Positions 43,676-53,457 of a stretch of DNA of 64,000 nucleotides are shown piece by piece (position 1 is the stretch's first letter; each line of letters starts with the position of its first letter). The notes below the pieces were generated by a model that saw only the letters and a program-made list of their open reading frames with translations, made no database searches and had not been told where the DNA came from. Made by a program: the position numbers and the translations under genes. Source of the stretch: Amycolatopsis sp. MtRt-6 (GTDB taxonomy: Bacteria > Actinomycetota > Actinomycetes > Mycobacteriales > Pseudonocardiaceae); assembly GCF_017308975.1 (NCBI RefSeq), contig NZ_JADWPD010000008.1, positions 239,148-303,147 on the forward strand, in the 5' to 3' direction.

Positions 43676-43743
43676 CCCGCGTCCCACACCGGCCGTGCGA
43701 AGCTCGGCCTGCCCGTTGATCGACCAGACGTGAGGACACGCCC

Positions 43744-45291
43744 GTGCGCCGCCGCCGTACCCGTCTCCTGGCCGCGCTGCTCGCCGTGACCGCCGCCACG
43801 GGCTGCGCCGCGGGGCCGTCGGTCCGCCCGGCGCTGGTCGAGAACGACGGCAAGACGGCCGCCGGCACGCCCACCAAGACACCCGGTGTCCCGCTGCCGC
43901 CGCTGGGCGAGCCGCAGTCGCCGACGTTGAAGTGGGCCGACTGCGACGACGACACCCGCCAGCGCATCGGCACCCCGGGCGTGCCGGACAGCCTGCACTT
44001 CACCTGCGCCCGCGTCACCGCGCCGCTCGACGCCCCCGGCGAGCCCCGGCGCTCACTGGTCCGGCTGCTGGCGCTCAAGGCCGGCAGCGGGCCGGTGCCG
44101 CTGGTCGTGGTCAACGACGTCGACGGCGACCCGGGCACCGTGTACGCCGCGCGGCTGGCCGCGACGCTGCCACCCGCGTTCCTGGAGAAGTTCTCGCTCA
44201 TCGGCCTGGACCGCCGCGGCACCGGGCTCTCCGGCGCCGCCCAGTGCGTCCCGGCCGACATCCGGCACGACCTCATCGACGCCGACCCGGCGCAGGGCGG
44301 CCTCGGCGACGTCCTCGACGCGGCGCGCAAGGCCGGCCAGCAGTGCGCCATCGAGCTGGACGACTCCCAGACCGCGCTGGACAGCTGGCGCGGCGCGGGC
44401 GACCTCGACGAGCTGCGCAAGCAGCTGGGGATGGAGCGGCTGAACGCGCTCGGCCACGGCGACGGCTCGAAGGTGCTGGCCGAGTACGCGGTGCGCTTCC
44501 CCGGCCAGGTCGGGCGCATGGTCCTCGACGGCGTGCCCGACCCGGGTGCCGACACGGCCGCGGTCCTCGACGCGGTCGCCGCGGGCGCTCAGTCCACATT
44601 GGACGCCTTCGCCACCGACTGCGCGGCGCGGCGCTGCGCCCTCGGCGACCCGAAGGCCGCGCTGACCGCGCTCACCGACCAGCTGCGGAGTGCCCCGCCG
44701 ACGGGCGCGGACGGGAGCACGTTCGGCCCGGGCGTCGCGATGTTCGCCGTCTACACGGGACTCGCGCAGCGCTCGCGGTGGCCCGAGCTGGCCGACGCGA
44801 TCGGCGCGGCGCGCTCCGGGAACACCGGGCCCCTCGCCGCGTTCGCCGCGCCGGTGCTGCAGGATTCGCGCGCCCAGCCGTCGCGGATCGACGCCACGAT
44901 CGCGACCCGCTGCAACGACAGCCAGACGCGGCTCTCGGCCGATCAGCTCGACCAGGTCGTGGCCGGCATGCGCGGCAAGTACCCGCAGTTCGGCGCGGTC
45001 GTCGCCCAGCAGCTGGCCTGGTGCGGCCCGTGGCCGGTGCGCACCGAGCCGCTGCCGGCGCCGGGCGCGCCCGGCGCCCCGCCGATCCTGGTCGCGGCGA
45101 CGGCGACGGACCCGGTCACGCCCGGCGTCGGCAGCACCCGCGCGGCCGACCAGATGCCGTCCGCGGTCACCATCGCCTGGCAGGGCGCGGGCCACGGCGC
45201 CCTCGGCGTCTCCCCTTGCGTCACGGACGCGGCCCGCGCCTTCCTCGTCGACGGCAAGATCCCGGCAGACGGCACCCTCTGCCCCGCCTGA
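43744..45291 (+). CDS. Lipoprotein of the TAP/SlpD alpha/beta-hydrolase family, nucleophile missing
   Basis: A 515-residue exported protein. RRRRTRLLAALLAVTAATGC is a lipoprotein signal with the cysteine near residue 20. The body matches tripeptidyl-aminopeptidase-type hydrolases with LIGLDRRGTGLSG, MVLDGVPDPGAD and a C-terminal PPILVAATATDPVTPG and GAGHGALG. At the nucleophile elbow the expected GxSxG is ALGHGDGS, so Ser is Gly. The late Asp and His regions remain. It may be a binding protein rather than a peptidase. Confidence 0.85.
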   Translation: MRRRRTRLLAALLAVTAATGCAAGPSVRPALVENDGKTAAGTPTKTPGVPLPPLGEPQSPTLKWADCDDDTRQRIGTPGVPDSLHFTCARVTAPLDAPGEPRRSLVRLLALKAGSGPVPLVVVNDVDGDPGTVYAARLAATLPPAFLEKFSLIGLDRRGTGLSGAAQCVPADIRHDLIDADPAQGGLGDVLDAARKAGQQCAIELDDSQTALDSWRGAGDLDELRKQLGMERLNALGHGDGSKVLAEYAVRFPGQVGRMVLDGVPDPGADTAAVLDAVAAGAQSTLDAFATDCAARRCALGDPKAALTALTDQLRSAPPTGADGSTFGPGVAMFAVYTGLAQRSRWPELADAIGAARSGNTGPLAAFAAPVLQDSRAQPSRIDATIATRCNDSQTRLSADQLDQVVAGMRGKYPQFGAVVAQQLAWCGPWPVRTEPLPAPGAPGAPPILVAATATDPVTPGVGSTRAADQMPSAVTIAWQGAGHGALGVSPCVTDAARAFLVDGKIPADGTLCPA

Positions 45292-45313
45292 TCCCGTGCT
45301 TGCAGGGGCATCT

Positions 45314-45435
45314 CGCGTGATCAGAGGGGACACACGCGTGATTGGCGGGGCATCACCGTGATGCCCCGCCAATCACGCGAGATGCCCGCCCAATCACGCG
45401 AGATACCCCTCGGATCACGCGTGATGCCCCTCCGA

Positions 45436-45442
<7 letters not shown>
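45314..45442. repeat. 21-bp-period repeat block on both sides of a palindrome
   Basis: ATCACGCG recurs at 45372, 45393, 45414 and 45435 with an exact 21-bp period, and its reverse complement CGCGTGAT occurs at 45314 and 45335, also 21 bp apart. Between them the units are rich in GATGCCCC or GGGGCATC. The last copy supplies the TGA stop of the minus-strand ECF42 gene (45436-45438). The block fills the gap between two convergent genes. Confidence 0.9.
45335..45379. terminator. 45-bp perfect palindrome, likely bidirectional terminator
   Basis: Two perfect 22-bp arms (45335-45356 and 45358-45379) flank a single central C. It begins 43 bp after the hydrolase stop and ends 56 bp before the ECF42 stop on the other strand. 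It would terminate both transcripts, but is unusually long and is built from the 21-bp repeat units. Confidence 0.75.
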
Positions 45443-46590
<1,148 letters not shown>

Positions 46591-46625
46591 GGCTCAGCCG
46601 ATCCCCTCGCCCATGACGTTGCCCG

Positions 46626-47036
46626 TCATTCCGTGATGGTCGGCGGCGCGGCCAGGAACGGGCGCAGCTCCAGCCACTCGTGGATCGGCTCGCCCTTCGG
46701 GCCGGGCGCGGCCGACAGCTCCGCGGCCAGTTCGAGGGCCCGCTCGTAGCTGTCGACGTCGATCACCGTCCAGCCGGCGATGAGGTCCTTGGTCTCGGGG
46801 AAGGGGCCGTCGGTGACCGGCGGCCGCCCCTCGCCGTCGTAGCGGACGAAAGTGCCCTCCGGGGCGAGCGCCTGGTGCTCGACGAACTCGCCGGTGGCGA
46901 CGAGCTTGTCCCCGAAGTCCCGCATGTACTGGATGTGCGCCGCGACCTCCTCCGGCGTCCACTGGTCGATGGTCGTGTCGCAGTTGGCGGGGGCCGGCGC
47001 GCCGCGGTAGTGCTTGAGCAACAGGTACTTGGCCAT
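46626..47036 (-). CDS. YciI-like DGPF-domain protein
   Basis: A 136-residue protein: MAKYLLLKHYRG, then TGEFVEHQALAPEGTFVRYDG, and the eponymous VTDGPFPETKDLIAGWTVIDVDSYERALELAAELS. The DGPF family is a small YciI-like ferredoxin-type fold of unknown catalytic role, consistently linked with ECF42 sigma factors. It lies upstream of the sigma gene on the same strand and is its likely target. The ATG is at 47036. Confidence 0.9.
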   Translation of the reverse strand: MAKYLLLKHYRGAPAPANCDTTIDQWTPEEVAAHIQYMRDFGDKLVATGEFVEHQALAPEGTFVRYDGEGRPPVTDGPFPETKDLIAGWTVIDVDSYERALELAAELSAAPGPKGEPIHEWLELRPFLAAPPTITE

Positions 47037-47149
47037 CGTGGTGCTCCCTCGGTGTCGGACGGCCCATTCTGGCCGCTTCCACCCCGGGGACGGAGCCGGT
47101 TCCGGGTTCTCGACATCGCCGCGGAAGATTTTTTCCCGGCTGCCCGGGC

Positions 47150-47392
47150 CTACTGCCGGTAGGACTCCACCTCGGACACCGGGCGCGCCGCGGCGTCGTC
47201 CGGGTTCTCGTGGAACTCCGCCTTCGCCCGCCGCTGCCGCAGCAGGTCCCAGCACTGGTCGAGCTGCTGCTCGACCGCGGTCAGCCGGTCCTTGTCGCCG
47301 CCGCTCAGCCCCACGCCGACCGAGCGCGACCGGAGCTCGTGCTCCTCCGCGATCAGCTCGTCGATCCGGCCCAGGATCTCGCCGTCGGCCAT
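47150..47392 (-). CDS. DUF2630 family small protein
   Basis: An 80-residue, highly charged, predicted helical protein: MADGEILGRIDELIAEEHELRSR, then LTAVEQQLDQCWDLLRQRRAKAEF. This is the DUF2630 pattern, restricted mainly to actinobacteria, with unknown function and probable coiled-coil character. ATG 47392 is chosen because GAGGAGA lies just upstream; an earlier ATG at 47431 would add 13 residues. It is divergent from trx. Confidence 0.85.
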   Translation of the reverse strand: MADGEILGRIDELIAEEHELRSRSVGVGLSGGDKDRLTAVEQQLDQCWDLLRQRRAKAEFHENPDDAAARPVSEVESYRQ

Positions 47393-47487
47393 CAGGTTCT
47401 CCTCTTCCGGGATGCTTCGCGGGTCACTCACCCAGACGCTACCCCCGCCCCGGGAATTCCCGCCGGGCCCGGTTCGTTGACCAGGGC

Positions 47488-47859
47488 ATGAGCACCGTTG
47501 AGCTGACCGCCGAGAACTTCGACCAGACGCTGACCGACAACGACTTCGTCCTGATCGACTTCTGGGCGAGCTGGTGCGGACCGTGCCGCCAGTTCGCGCC
47601 GGTCTACGAGAAGGCCTCCGAAAAGCACGCCGACATCCTCTTCGCGAGCGTCGACACCGAAGCGCAGCAGCAGCTCGCCGCCGCCTTCGACGTCCGCTCG
47701 ATCCCGACGCTGGCCATCATCCGGGACAAGACGCTGATCTACGCCCAGCCCGGCGCGCTCCCCGAGCCCGCCCTCGAAGACCTCATCAAGCAGGCTCGCG
47801 AGGTCGACATGGACGAGGTCAAGCGCAAGGCCGCCGAAGCCGAGGCCGAACAGGCCTGA
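47488..47859 (+). CDS. Thioredoxin
   Basis: A 123-residue thioredoxin with the redox motif FWASWCGPCRQFAPVYEK and the cis-proline in RSIPTLAIIR. A charged helical C-terminal extension, DEVKRKAAEAEAEQA, of about 20 residues distinguishes it from the 108-residue canonical form. It should reduce disulfides in the cytoplasm. It is convergent with the proline dehydrogenase gene, with a strong shared terminator between. Confidence 0.93.
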   Translation: MSTVELTAENFDQTLTDNDFVLIDFWASWCGPCRQFAPVYEKASEKHADILFASVDTEAQQQLAAAFDVRSIPTLAIIRDKTLIYAQPGALPEPALEDLIKQAREVDMDEVKRKAAEAEAEQA

Positions 47860-47867
47860 CCACCACC

Positions 47868-47910
47868 ACACGACGAAGGCCGCCCCCGCGGGAGGCGGCC
47901 TTCGTCGTGT
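47868..47910. terminator. Bidirectional terminator between trx and the proline dehydrogenase gene
   Basis: Perfect 17-bp arms (47868-47884 and 47894-47910, core GACGAAGGCCGCC) surround a 9-nt loop, 8 bp after the thioredoxin stop and ending directly at the convergent stop codon. Either direction would form the same stem. Confidence 0.85.
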
Positions 47911-47911
47911 T

Positions 47912-48841
47912 TCAGGAACGCGTCGCGAGCCCGCGCAGGAAGAACGCCAGGTTCGCCGGCCGCTCGGCCAGCCGCCGCATGAAGTAGCCGTACCACTCGT
48001 CGCCGTAGGGCACGTAGACGCGCATGCGCGCGCCCGACGCCGCGATCCGCGCCTGCTCCTCCGGCCGGATGCCGTAGAGCATCTGGAACTCGTGGTCGTC
48101 GTCGGTCCGGCCGTGCTCCTCGGCCAGCGCGGCGGCGATCTCGATCATCCGCGGATCGTGGGAAGCGACCATCGGGTAGCCCTGGCCCGCCATCAGGACA
48201 CGCAGGCAGCGGACGTAGGACTTGTCCACTTCGGACTTCTCCGCGAACGCCACGGACTCCGGCTCGGCGTAGGCGCCCTTGCACAGCCGCACGCGCGAGC
48301 CCGGCCCCGACAACGAACGGCAGTCCTGCTCGGTGCGCCGCAGGTAGGCCTGCAGCACCGCGCCCACCCACGGGTACTCGCCGCGCAGCTCACGCAGGAT
48401 GCCGAGCGTCGAGTCCGTGGTGGTGTGGTCCTCCATGTCGAGCGTCACGGTCGCCCCGACCGCCTCGGCCGCCGCGCAGATCTTCCGCGCGTTCTCCAAG
48501 GCGACGTCCTCGCCGTTCGACGGCAGGAACTGGCCCACCGCCGACAGCTTCACCGAGACGTCCGCGCCCTCGGCCAGGCCTTCCGCGGCCAGCGCGGTCA
48601 GCACGGCTTCGTAGGCCGCCACGGTCGCCGCCGCCTGCGCGGCGTCGGTGGTGTCCTCGCCCAGGTGGTCGAGGGTGATCCGGCGGCCGTCGGCGGCCAG
48701 CTCCCTGGCCACGCGGACGGCGTCGGCGGTCTCGGACCCGGCGACGAACCGGCGCACCACGGAGCGCGTGGCGGGCACGGCTTCGACCAGCCGCCGGATG
48801 CCCTTCGACCGGGCGGCGGCGAGCAACGGGGCACGCAACAT
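47912..48841 (-). CDS. putA: Proline dehydrogenase (monofunctional)
   Basis: A 309-residue FAD-dependent TIM barrel. Signature segments are VSVKLSAVGQFLPS, TLDMEDHTTTDSTL, RVRLCKGAYAEPE, YPMVASHDPRM and YVPYGDEWYGYFMRRLAERPAN. It oxidises proline to pyrroline-5-carboxylate, passing electrons to the quinone pool. The gene lies 11 bp downstream of pruA, so the pair is one operon for proline breakdown. In mycobacteria this gene is called pruB. Confidence 0.95.
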   Translation of the reverse strand: MLRAPLLAAARSKGIRRLVEAVPATRSVVRRFVAGSETADAVRVARELAADGRRITLDHLGEDTTDAAQAAATVAAYEAVLTALAAEGLAEGADVSVKLSAVGQFLPSNGEDVALENARKICAAAEAVGATVTLDMEDHTTTDSTLGILRELRGEYPWVGAVLQAYLRRTEQDCRSLSGPGSRVRLCKGAYAEPESVAFAEKSEVDKSYVRCLRVLMAGQGYPMVASHDPRMIEIAAALAEEHGRTDDDHEFQMLYGIRPEEQARIAASGARMRVYVPYGDEWYGYFMRRLAERPANLAFFLRGLATRS

Positions 48842-48852
48842 GACGAACCTCC

Positions 48853-50481
48853 TCAGCCCTGGTGCGGGTAGCGGACGCTGGTGGGCGGCACGAAGGTCTC
48901 CTTGACCGAGCGGGGGCTCGTCCAGCGGAGCAGGTTGAAGACCGAGCCGGCCTTGTCGTTGGTGCCCGAGGCCCGCGCGCCGCCGAACGGCTGCTGGCCG
49001 ACGACGGCACCGGTCGGCTTGTCGTTGACGTAGAAGTTGCCCGCGGAGAACTTCAGCGCCTCGGACGCCTTCGCGACGGCGGTGCGGTCGTTGGCGATCA
49101 CCGCGCCGGTCAGCGCGTACGCGGCGGAGGAGTCGATCAGCTTCAGGACGTCGTCGAAGCCGCCGTCCTCGTAGACGTACACCGACAGGATCGGGCCGAA
49201 GTACTCGGTCGAGAAGATCTCGTGCTTCGGGTTGTCCGAGACCAGGATCGTCGGCTGCACGAAGTACCCGACGCTGTCGTCGGCGGTGCCGCCGGTGAGG
49301 ATCTCGACCGACGCGTCGTCGCGCACGCGGTCGAACAGGTCGGAGTGCTTGGTGAACGCGCGCCGGTCGATCACCGCGCCGCCGAAGTGCGAAAGGTCGG
49401 TGACGTCGCCGTAGGTCAGCGCCTCGGTTTCGGCGACCAGGCCGTCCTTCAGCTCGTTCCAGACACTGCGCGGGATGTACGCGCGCGAAGCGGCGGAGCA
49501 CTTCTGGCCCTGGTACTCGAAGGCGCCGCGGACCAGCGCGGTGCGCAGGACGTCGACGTCGGCGGAGGCGTGCGCGAGCACGAAGTCCTTGCCACCGGTC
49601 TCGCCGACCAGGCGCGGGTAGCCGCGGTAGCCCGCGATGTTCGCGCCGACCGTGCCCCACAGGTGCTGGAAGGTCGCGGTCGAGCCGGTGAAGTGGATGC
49701 CGGCCAGGTCGCGGTGGGTCAGGGCGACCTCGGAGACGGCCTTGCCGTCGCCCGGCAGCAGGTTGATCACGCCCGGCGGCAGGCCGGCCTCTTCGAGCAG
49801 CCGCATGGTCAGGTGCGCGGCGAACGACTGCGTCGGCGACGGCTTCCACAGCACGGTGTTGCCCATCAGCGCGGGCGCGGTCGGCAGGTTGCCGGCGATC
49901 GCGGTGAAGTTGAACGGCGTGATCGCGTAGACGAAGCCCTCGAGGGGCCGGTGCTCCATCCGGTTCCACACGCCCGGCGAGCTGATCGGCTGCTCGGCGA
50001 GGATGCGGCGGCCGAACTCGACGTTGAAGCGCCAGAAGTCGGCGAGCTCGCAGGCGGAGTCGATCTCGGCCTGGGTCGCGGTCTTGGACTGGCCGAGCAT
50101 GGTGGCGGCGTTCAGCGTGGCGCGCCACTTGCCGGTGAGCAGGTCGGCGGCGCGCAGGAGGATCGCGGCGCGGTCGTCGTAGGACAGCGCGCGCCACTCC
50201 GGCGCGGCCTTCGCGGCGGCCGCGATGGCGTCGGTCGCGTCCTGCTGGGTGGCGCTGTGGATGGTGCCGAGGACGTGCGCGTGATTGTGCGGCTGGACGA
50301 CGTCGATCTGCTCGCCGCCGCCGGGGCGCTGCTCGCCGCCGATGGTGACGGTCAGGTCGACCGGTTCCGCCTGGCCCAGCCGCTTGAGCGCACCCTCGAG
50401 CTCCGCGCGCTCAGCGCTGCCCGGCGCGTACGTGAGCACCGGCTCGTTCGTCGGGGCGGGGGTCTGGGTCACGGCGTCCAC
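48853..50481 (-). CDS. pruA: L-glutamate gamma-semialdehyde dehydrogenase
   Basis: A 542-residue aldehyde dehydrogenase of the P5CDH type. It has the substrate segment GFVYAITPFNFTAIAGNLPT, the general base in VGETGGKDFVLAHAS, the catalytic Cys in YQGQKCSAASRAYIP and TEYFGPILSVYVYED. It oxidises glutamate semialdehyde to glutamate with NAD+. GTG 50481 is supported by AGGAG 5 nt upstream, while ATG 50535 is not. It is divergent from the PucR-type regulator across 89 bp. Confidence 0.96.
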   Translation of the reverse strand: MDAVTQTPAPTNEPVLTYAPGSAERAELEGALKRLGQAEPVDLTVTIGGEQRPGGGEQIDVVQPHNHAHVLGTIHSATQQDATDAIAAAAKAAPEWRALSYDDRAAILLRAADLLTGKWRATLNAATMLGQSKTATQAEIDSACELADFWRFNVEFGRRILAEQPISSPGVWNRMEHRPLEGFVYAITPFNFTAIAGNLPTAPALMGNTVLWKPSPTQSFAAHLTMRLLEEAGLPPGVINLLPGDGKAVSEVALTHRDLAGIHFTGSTATFQHLWGTVGANIAGYRGYPRLVGETGGKDFVLAHASADVDVLRTALVRGAFEYQGQKCSAASRAYIPRSVWNELKDGLVAETEALTYGDVTDLSHFGGAVIDRRAFTKHSDLFDRVRDDASVEILTGGTADDSVGYFVQPTILVSDNPKHEIFSTEYFGPILSVYVYEDGGFDDVLKLIDSSAAYALTGAVIANDRTAVAKASEALKFSAGNFYVNDKPTGAVVGQQPFGGARASGTNDKAGSVFNLLRWTSPRSVKETFVPPTSVRYPHQG

Positions 50482-50512
50482 GGCGGCTCCTCTGCTCTGT
50501 AGTCCTGATGCC

Positions 50513-50556
50513 CCGAACGGTAACTCCGGACACACTCGGGCGGCTTGTCCGAACGG
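50513..50556. promoter_or_regulatory. Direct repeats in the pruA/PucR divergent promoter
   Basis: CCGAACGG occurs at 50513-50520 and 50549-50556, 36 bp apart, in the 89-bp gap between pruA and the PucR-type regulator. Between them CGGACA and TGTCCG form a short inverted pair. These are candidate binding sites for the regulator; the spacing of about three and a half helix turns is not decisive. Confidence 0.4.
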
Positions 50557-50570
50557 CTAAAATCGATCGC

Positions 50571-52211
50571 ATGGCTTTGGCCGATCAGACAACCTCGCTG
50601 CGGCACGTGCTCGCGACGCTGGGCGAGCCGCTCGTCGAGGTCGTCGTGGCCCCGCACGGCCTCGGCGTCGGCGTCACCGACGTCGTGATCCTCGACCCGG
50701 AGGACCCTTTGGAGGCCTCCCCCGGCGACCTGGTGCTGGTGATCGGCGCCCGCGGCCGGGCGGCGGCCCCGGCCATCCGCGCGGCCGGGCGCGGCGGCGC
50801 GGCCGCGGTGGCGGTCAAGGGCGCGACGGGCGCCGACGTCGCCGCCGACGCCGGCGTCGCGCTGCTGACGGTCGGCGCGGAGGCGCGCTGGGAGCAGGTC
50901 GAAGCGCTGGCGCGCGGGGTCGTCGAGGCCGCCCGCGCGGGCGGTGAGGCGGCCAGCGGCGAGGTGCTGGGCGACCTGTTCGCACTGGCCCAGACGATCG
51001 CGACGCTCACCGGCGGCCTGGTCAGCATCGAGGACACGGCCAACCGCGTGCTCGCGTACTCACGGGCGGGCGACGAGGTCGACGAGCTGCGGCGGCTGTC
51101 CATCCTCGGCCGCGAAGGGCCGGAGCGCTACCTCGCGATGCTCCGCGAATGGGGCGTCTACCAGCGGTTGCGCGCCGGCGAGGGGATCGTCCGCATCGAC
51201 GAGCGACCCGAGCTGGGCATCCGCCGCCGGATCGCGGCGGGCATCCACGCGGGCAAGCAGCCGCTCGGCACGATCTGGGTCCAGGAGGGTGCCCAGCCGC
51301 TCACCGAGCGGGCCGAGACGGCGCTGCTCGGCGCGAGCCGCGCCCTCGCGCCGCAGCTGATCCGGGCGCGCACGCTGCCGAGCCCGGAGCTGCGGCTGCG
51401 CGAGGACCTGCTCGCGAGCCTGCTGGAGGGCCGGCTGGACGCCGAGTCCGTCGCCGACGACATCGGCGCGGACCCCGCGCGGCCGGCGCAGGTCCTGGCG
51501 TTCTCCCTGAGCCCTCTGGGGCCGAGCCCCAGACCCCAGCCGGGGGGCAAGCCCCCCTGGACCCCCCCAAAGCCGGTGGTGCGCTCGGACAACCGGCAGC
51601 TGCGCCGGGCCGAGCTGGTGCACCTGATCGCCGTCCACACGGCGGCCTACCGGCGCAGCGCGCTGGTGAGCGTGATCGGCGGCCGCGTCTACGCGCTGCT
51701 GCCGGACCTGCCCGAGCACTCCGACGCGGCGGTCCTGGCGCTGGCCCGCGAGATCACCGCGACGGCCCGCCGGCACCTGGACGTCCCGGTCCGCGCGGCG
51801 CTCGGCGGCGTCGTCCCGCGCCTGTCGGAGGCGGCGGCGTCCCGCGGCGACGCCGACCGCGTCCTGGCGGCGATGACGCGCGGGCACTGGGCCGCGGACG
51901 TCGCCTCGCTGGCCGACGTCCGCGCCGAGGTGCTGCTGTCGGAGGTGCTGGCGTTCCTGGGGTCGCAGCCCCGGATCCGCGACCCGCGGCTGGTTTCGCT
52001 CGTGGAGCACGACACCGAGCACGGCGGCATCCTGGTCCCGGCGGTGCTGGCCTGGTTGAACGCGTTCGGCGACGTCCGCGCGGCGGCCCGGGTGCTCAAC
52101 ATCCACCCGAACACGGTTCGCTACCGCGTCCGGCGTGCGGCCGAGGTGTCCGGAGTCGACTTCGACGACCCGGCGCAGCGCCTGTTAACTCAGCTGCAGC
52201 TGCGGTTGTGA
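50571..52211 (+). CDS. PucR-family transcriptional activator (PruC-like)
   Basis: A 546-residue regulator with an N-terminal PucR/XylR-like ligand domain, a central GGDEF-like domain and a C-terminal HTH_30 (DVRAAARVLNIHPNTVRYRVRR). Its divergent position beside pruA and the proline dehydrogenase gene matches PruC, the proline-responsive activator in mycobacteria. ATG 50571 follows the divergent promoter. Residues about 313-335 are a Pro/Gly-rich insert encoded by a palindromic repeat (see that entry). Confidence 0.9.
   Translation: MALADQTTSLRHVLATLGEPLVEVVVAPHGLGVGVTDVVILDPEDPLEASPGDLVLVIGARGRAAAPAIRAAGRGGAAAVAVKGATGADVAADAGVALLTVGAEARWEQVEALARGVVEAARAGGEAASGEVLGDLFALAQTIATLTGGLVSIEDTANRVLAYSRAGDEVDELRRLSILGREGPERYLAMLREWGVYQRLRAGEGIVRIDERPELGIRRRIAAGIHAGKQPLGTIWVQEGAQPLTERAETALLGASRALAPQLIRARTLPSPELRLREDLLASLLEGRLDAESVADDIGADPARPAQVLAFSLSPLGPSPRPQPGGKPPWTPPKPVVRSDNRQLRRAELVHLIAVHTAAYRRSALVSVIGGRVYALLPDLPEHSDAAVLALAREITATARRHLDVPVRAALGGVVPRLSEAAASRGDADRVLAAMTRGHWAADVASLADVRAEVLLSEVLAFLGSQPRIRDPRLVSLVEHDTEHGGILVPAVLAWLNAFGDVRAAARVLNIHPNTVRYRVRRAAEVSGVDFDDPAQRLLTQLQLRL
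51508..51574. repeat. Palindromic repeat element inside the PucR-type gene
   Basis: About 67 bp with two stem-loops: TCTGGGGC/GCCCCAGA with a 3-nt loop, and GGGGGGC/GCCCCCC with a 2-nt loop. The translation is SPLGPSPRPQPGGKPPWTPP, unlike the flanking protein. The reading frame is kept across it. It looks like an intergenic palindromic repeat that entered a coding region. Confidence 0.7.
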
Positions 52212-52230
52212 TCCTGCTAGCTTCGCGCGC

Positions 52231-52887
52231 GTGGATCTCTTCTCGCGCACGTGGGCGGCGTTGCGCCTGGCAGTCGCTTCGGTTCCCGACTCGGAGTTTT
52301 CCCGGCCCTCGGGCTGCCGCGGGTGGCTGGTCCGGGACCTGGTGTGCCACCTGGTGATCGACGCGCAGGACGTGCTGATCACCCTGGCAACCCCGGCTTC
52401 GACGGCGGTGACGCACAACGCGATCACGTACTGGGCGGTGTCGAACTCGCTCCCTTCGGGCGACGACCCGCTGTCGGCCCTGATCGTCCGCCTGGCGGCG
52501 GCGTACGAGGACCCGGCACTGCTGAAGTTCCACCTCGACGACGTGGGCTCGGCGGCGGGCCGGGCGGCGGACATGGCGGACCCGGGCATGCGGGTGTCGA
52601 CGCAGGAGATGGTCCTGACGGCGGGCGACTACCTGTCGGCGTACGTACTGGAGTGGACGTTGCACCACCTGGACCTGGTGGCGCACGTGCCGTCGGTGGC
52701 CGGGCCGCCGGCGGAGGGCCTGGCCCGGACGCGGGCGATGGTGGAGCAGATCGCGGGGGCGGAGTTCCCGGCGTCGTTCTCGGACGAGGACGTGCTGCTG
52801 GTGGCGACAGGGCGGCGTGCGCCGACGGCGGCGGAGACGGCCGCACTGGGTGACCTGGCCGCGCGGCTGCCGTTGGTGCTCGGGTGA
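52231..52887 (+). CDS. Maleylpyruvate isomerase N-terminal (DinB-like) domain protein
   Basis: A 218-residue mycothiol-dependent-type metalloprotein. The DinB-like helical bundle has the likely metal ligands His in WLVRDLVCHLVIDAQD and Glu and His in YVLEWTLHHLDL. Many actinobacterial members act with mycothiol on reactive compounds, but the substrate here is unknown. GTG 52231 is used. The stop overlaps the GTG of the TmrB-like gene by 4 bp. Confidence 0.88.
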   Translation: MDLFSRTWAALRLAVASVPDSEFSRPSGCRGWLVRDLVCHLVIDAQDVLITLATPASTAVTHNAITYWAVSNSLPSGDDPLSALIVRLAAAYEDPALLKFHLDDVGSAAGRAADMADPGMRVSTQEMVLTAGDYLSAYVLEWTLHHLDLVAHVPSVAGPPAEGLARTRAMVEQIAGAEFPASFSDEDVLLVATGRRAPTAAETAALGDLAARLPLVLG

Positions 52888-53390
52888 TCGTCTGGCTGAA
52901 CGGCACGTTCGGCGCGGGCAAGACGACGACCGCCTCCGAGCTGGCGGGCCTGCTGGGCGCCCGCACGTTCGACACGGAGTTCGTCGGCTACTTGCTGCGC
53001 ACGGCGTTCCCCGAGCACGAAGGCGACTTCCAGCACCTGCCGCTGTGGCGGCCGCTGGTCGTCGAGAACACGGCGCGGGTGCACGAACACGCCGGCACGC
53101 TGGTCGTCCCGCAGACCATCCTGGTCGAGGCGTACGCGCGGGAGATTTTCGACGGCCTGGCCGGCCGCGGCGTCCCGGTCGCGCACTTCGTGCTGGACGC
53201 CGAGCCCGCCGAACTGCGCCGCCGGATCGAGGAGTCGGCCGACACCGTGGCCCGCCAGTGGCGGCTCGACCACGTCGACCGCTACGGCGAGGCCCTGCCA
53301 TGGCTGCGCCGGGCGGCGACGGTGGTGGCCACTGACGGCAGGACACCGGCTGAGGTCGCGCGCGGCATCGCCGACCGGCTCCGCAATTGA
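52884..53390 (+). CDS. TmrB-like P-loop kinase/ATPase
   Basis: A 168-residue P-loop protein beginning VIVWLNGTFGAGKTTTASELA, followed by LPLWRPLVVENTARVHEHAG and LVVPQTILVEAY. It resembles Bacillus TmrB, a tunicamycin-resistance ATP-binding protein, and small-molecule kinases of the same fold. The ligand is unknown. It is translationally coupled to the preceding DinB-like gene. Confidence 0.85.
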   Translation: MIVWLNGTFGAGKTTTASELAGLLGARTFDTEFVGYLLRTAFPEHEGDFQHLPLWRPLVVENTARVHEHAGTLVVPQTILVEAYAREIFDGLAGRGVPVAHFVLDAEPAELRRRIEESADTVARQWRLDHVDRYGEALPWLRRAATVVATDGRTPAEVARGIADRLRN

Positions 53391-53457
53391 TCGACGCGGT
53401 GTTCAGCCTGCCCGGCATCCAATAACCGACACGATGGCCGGATAATCAGCCGACAAT

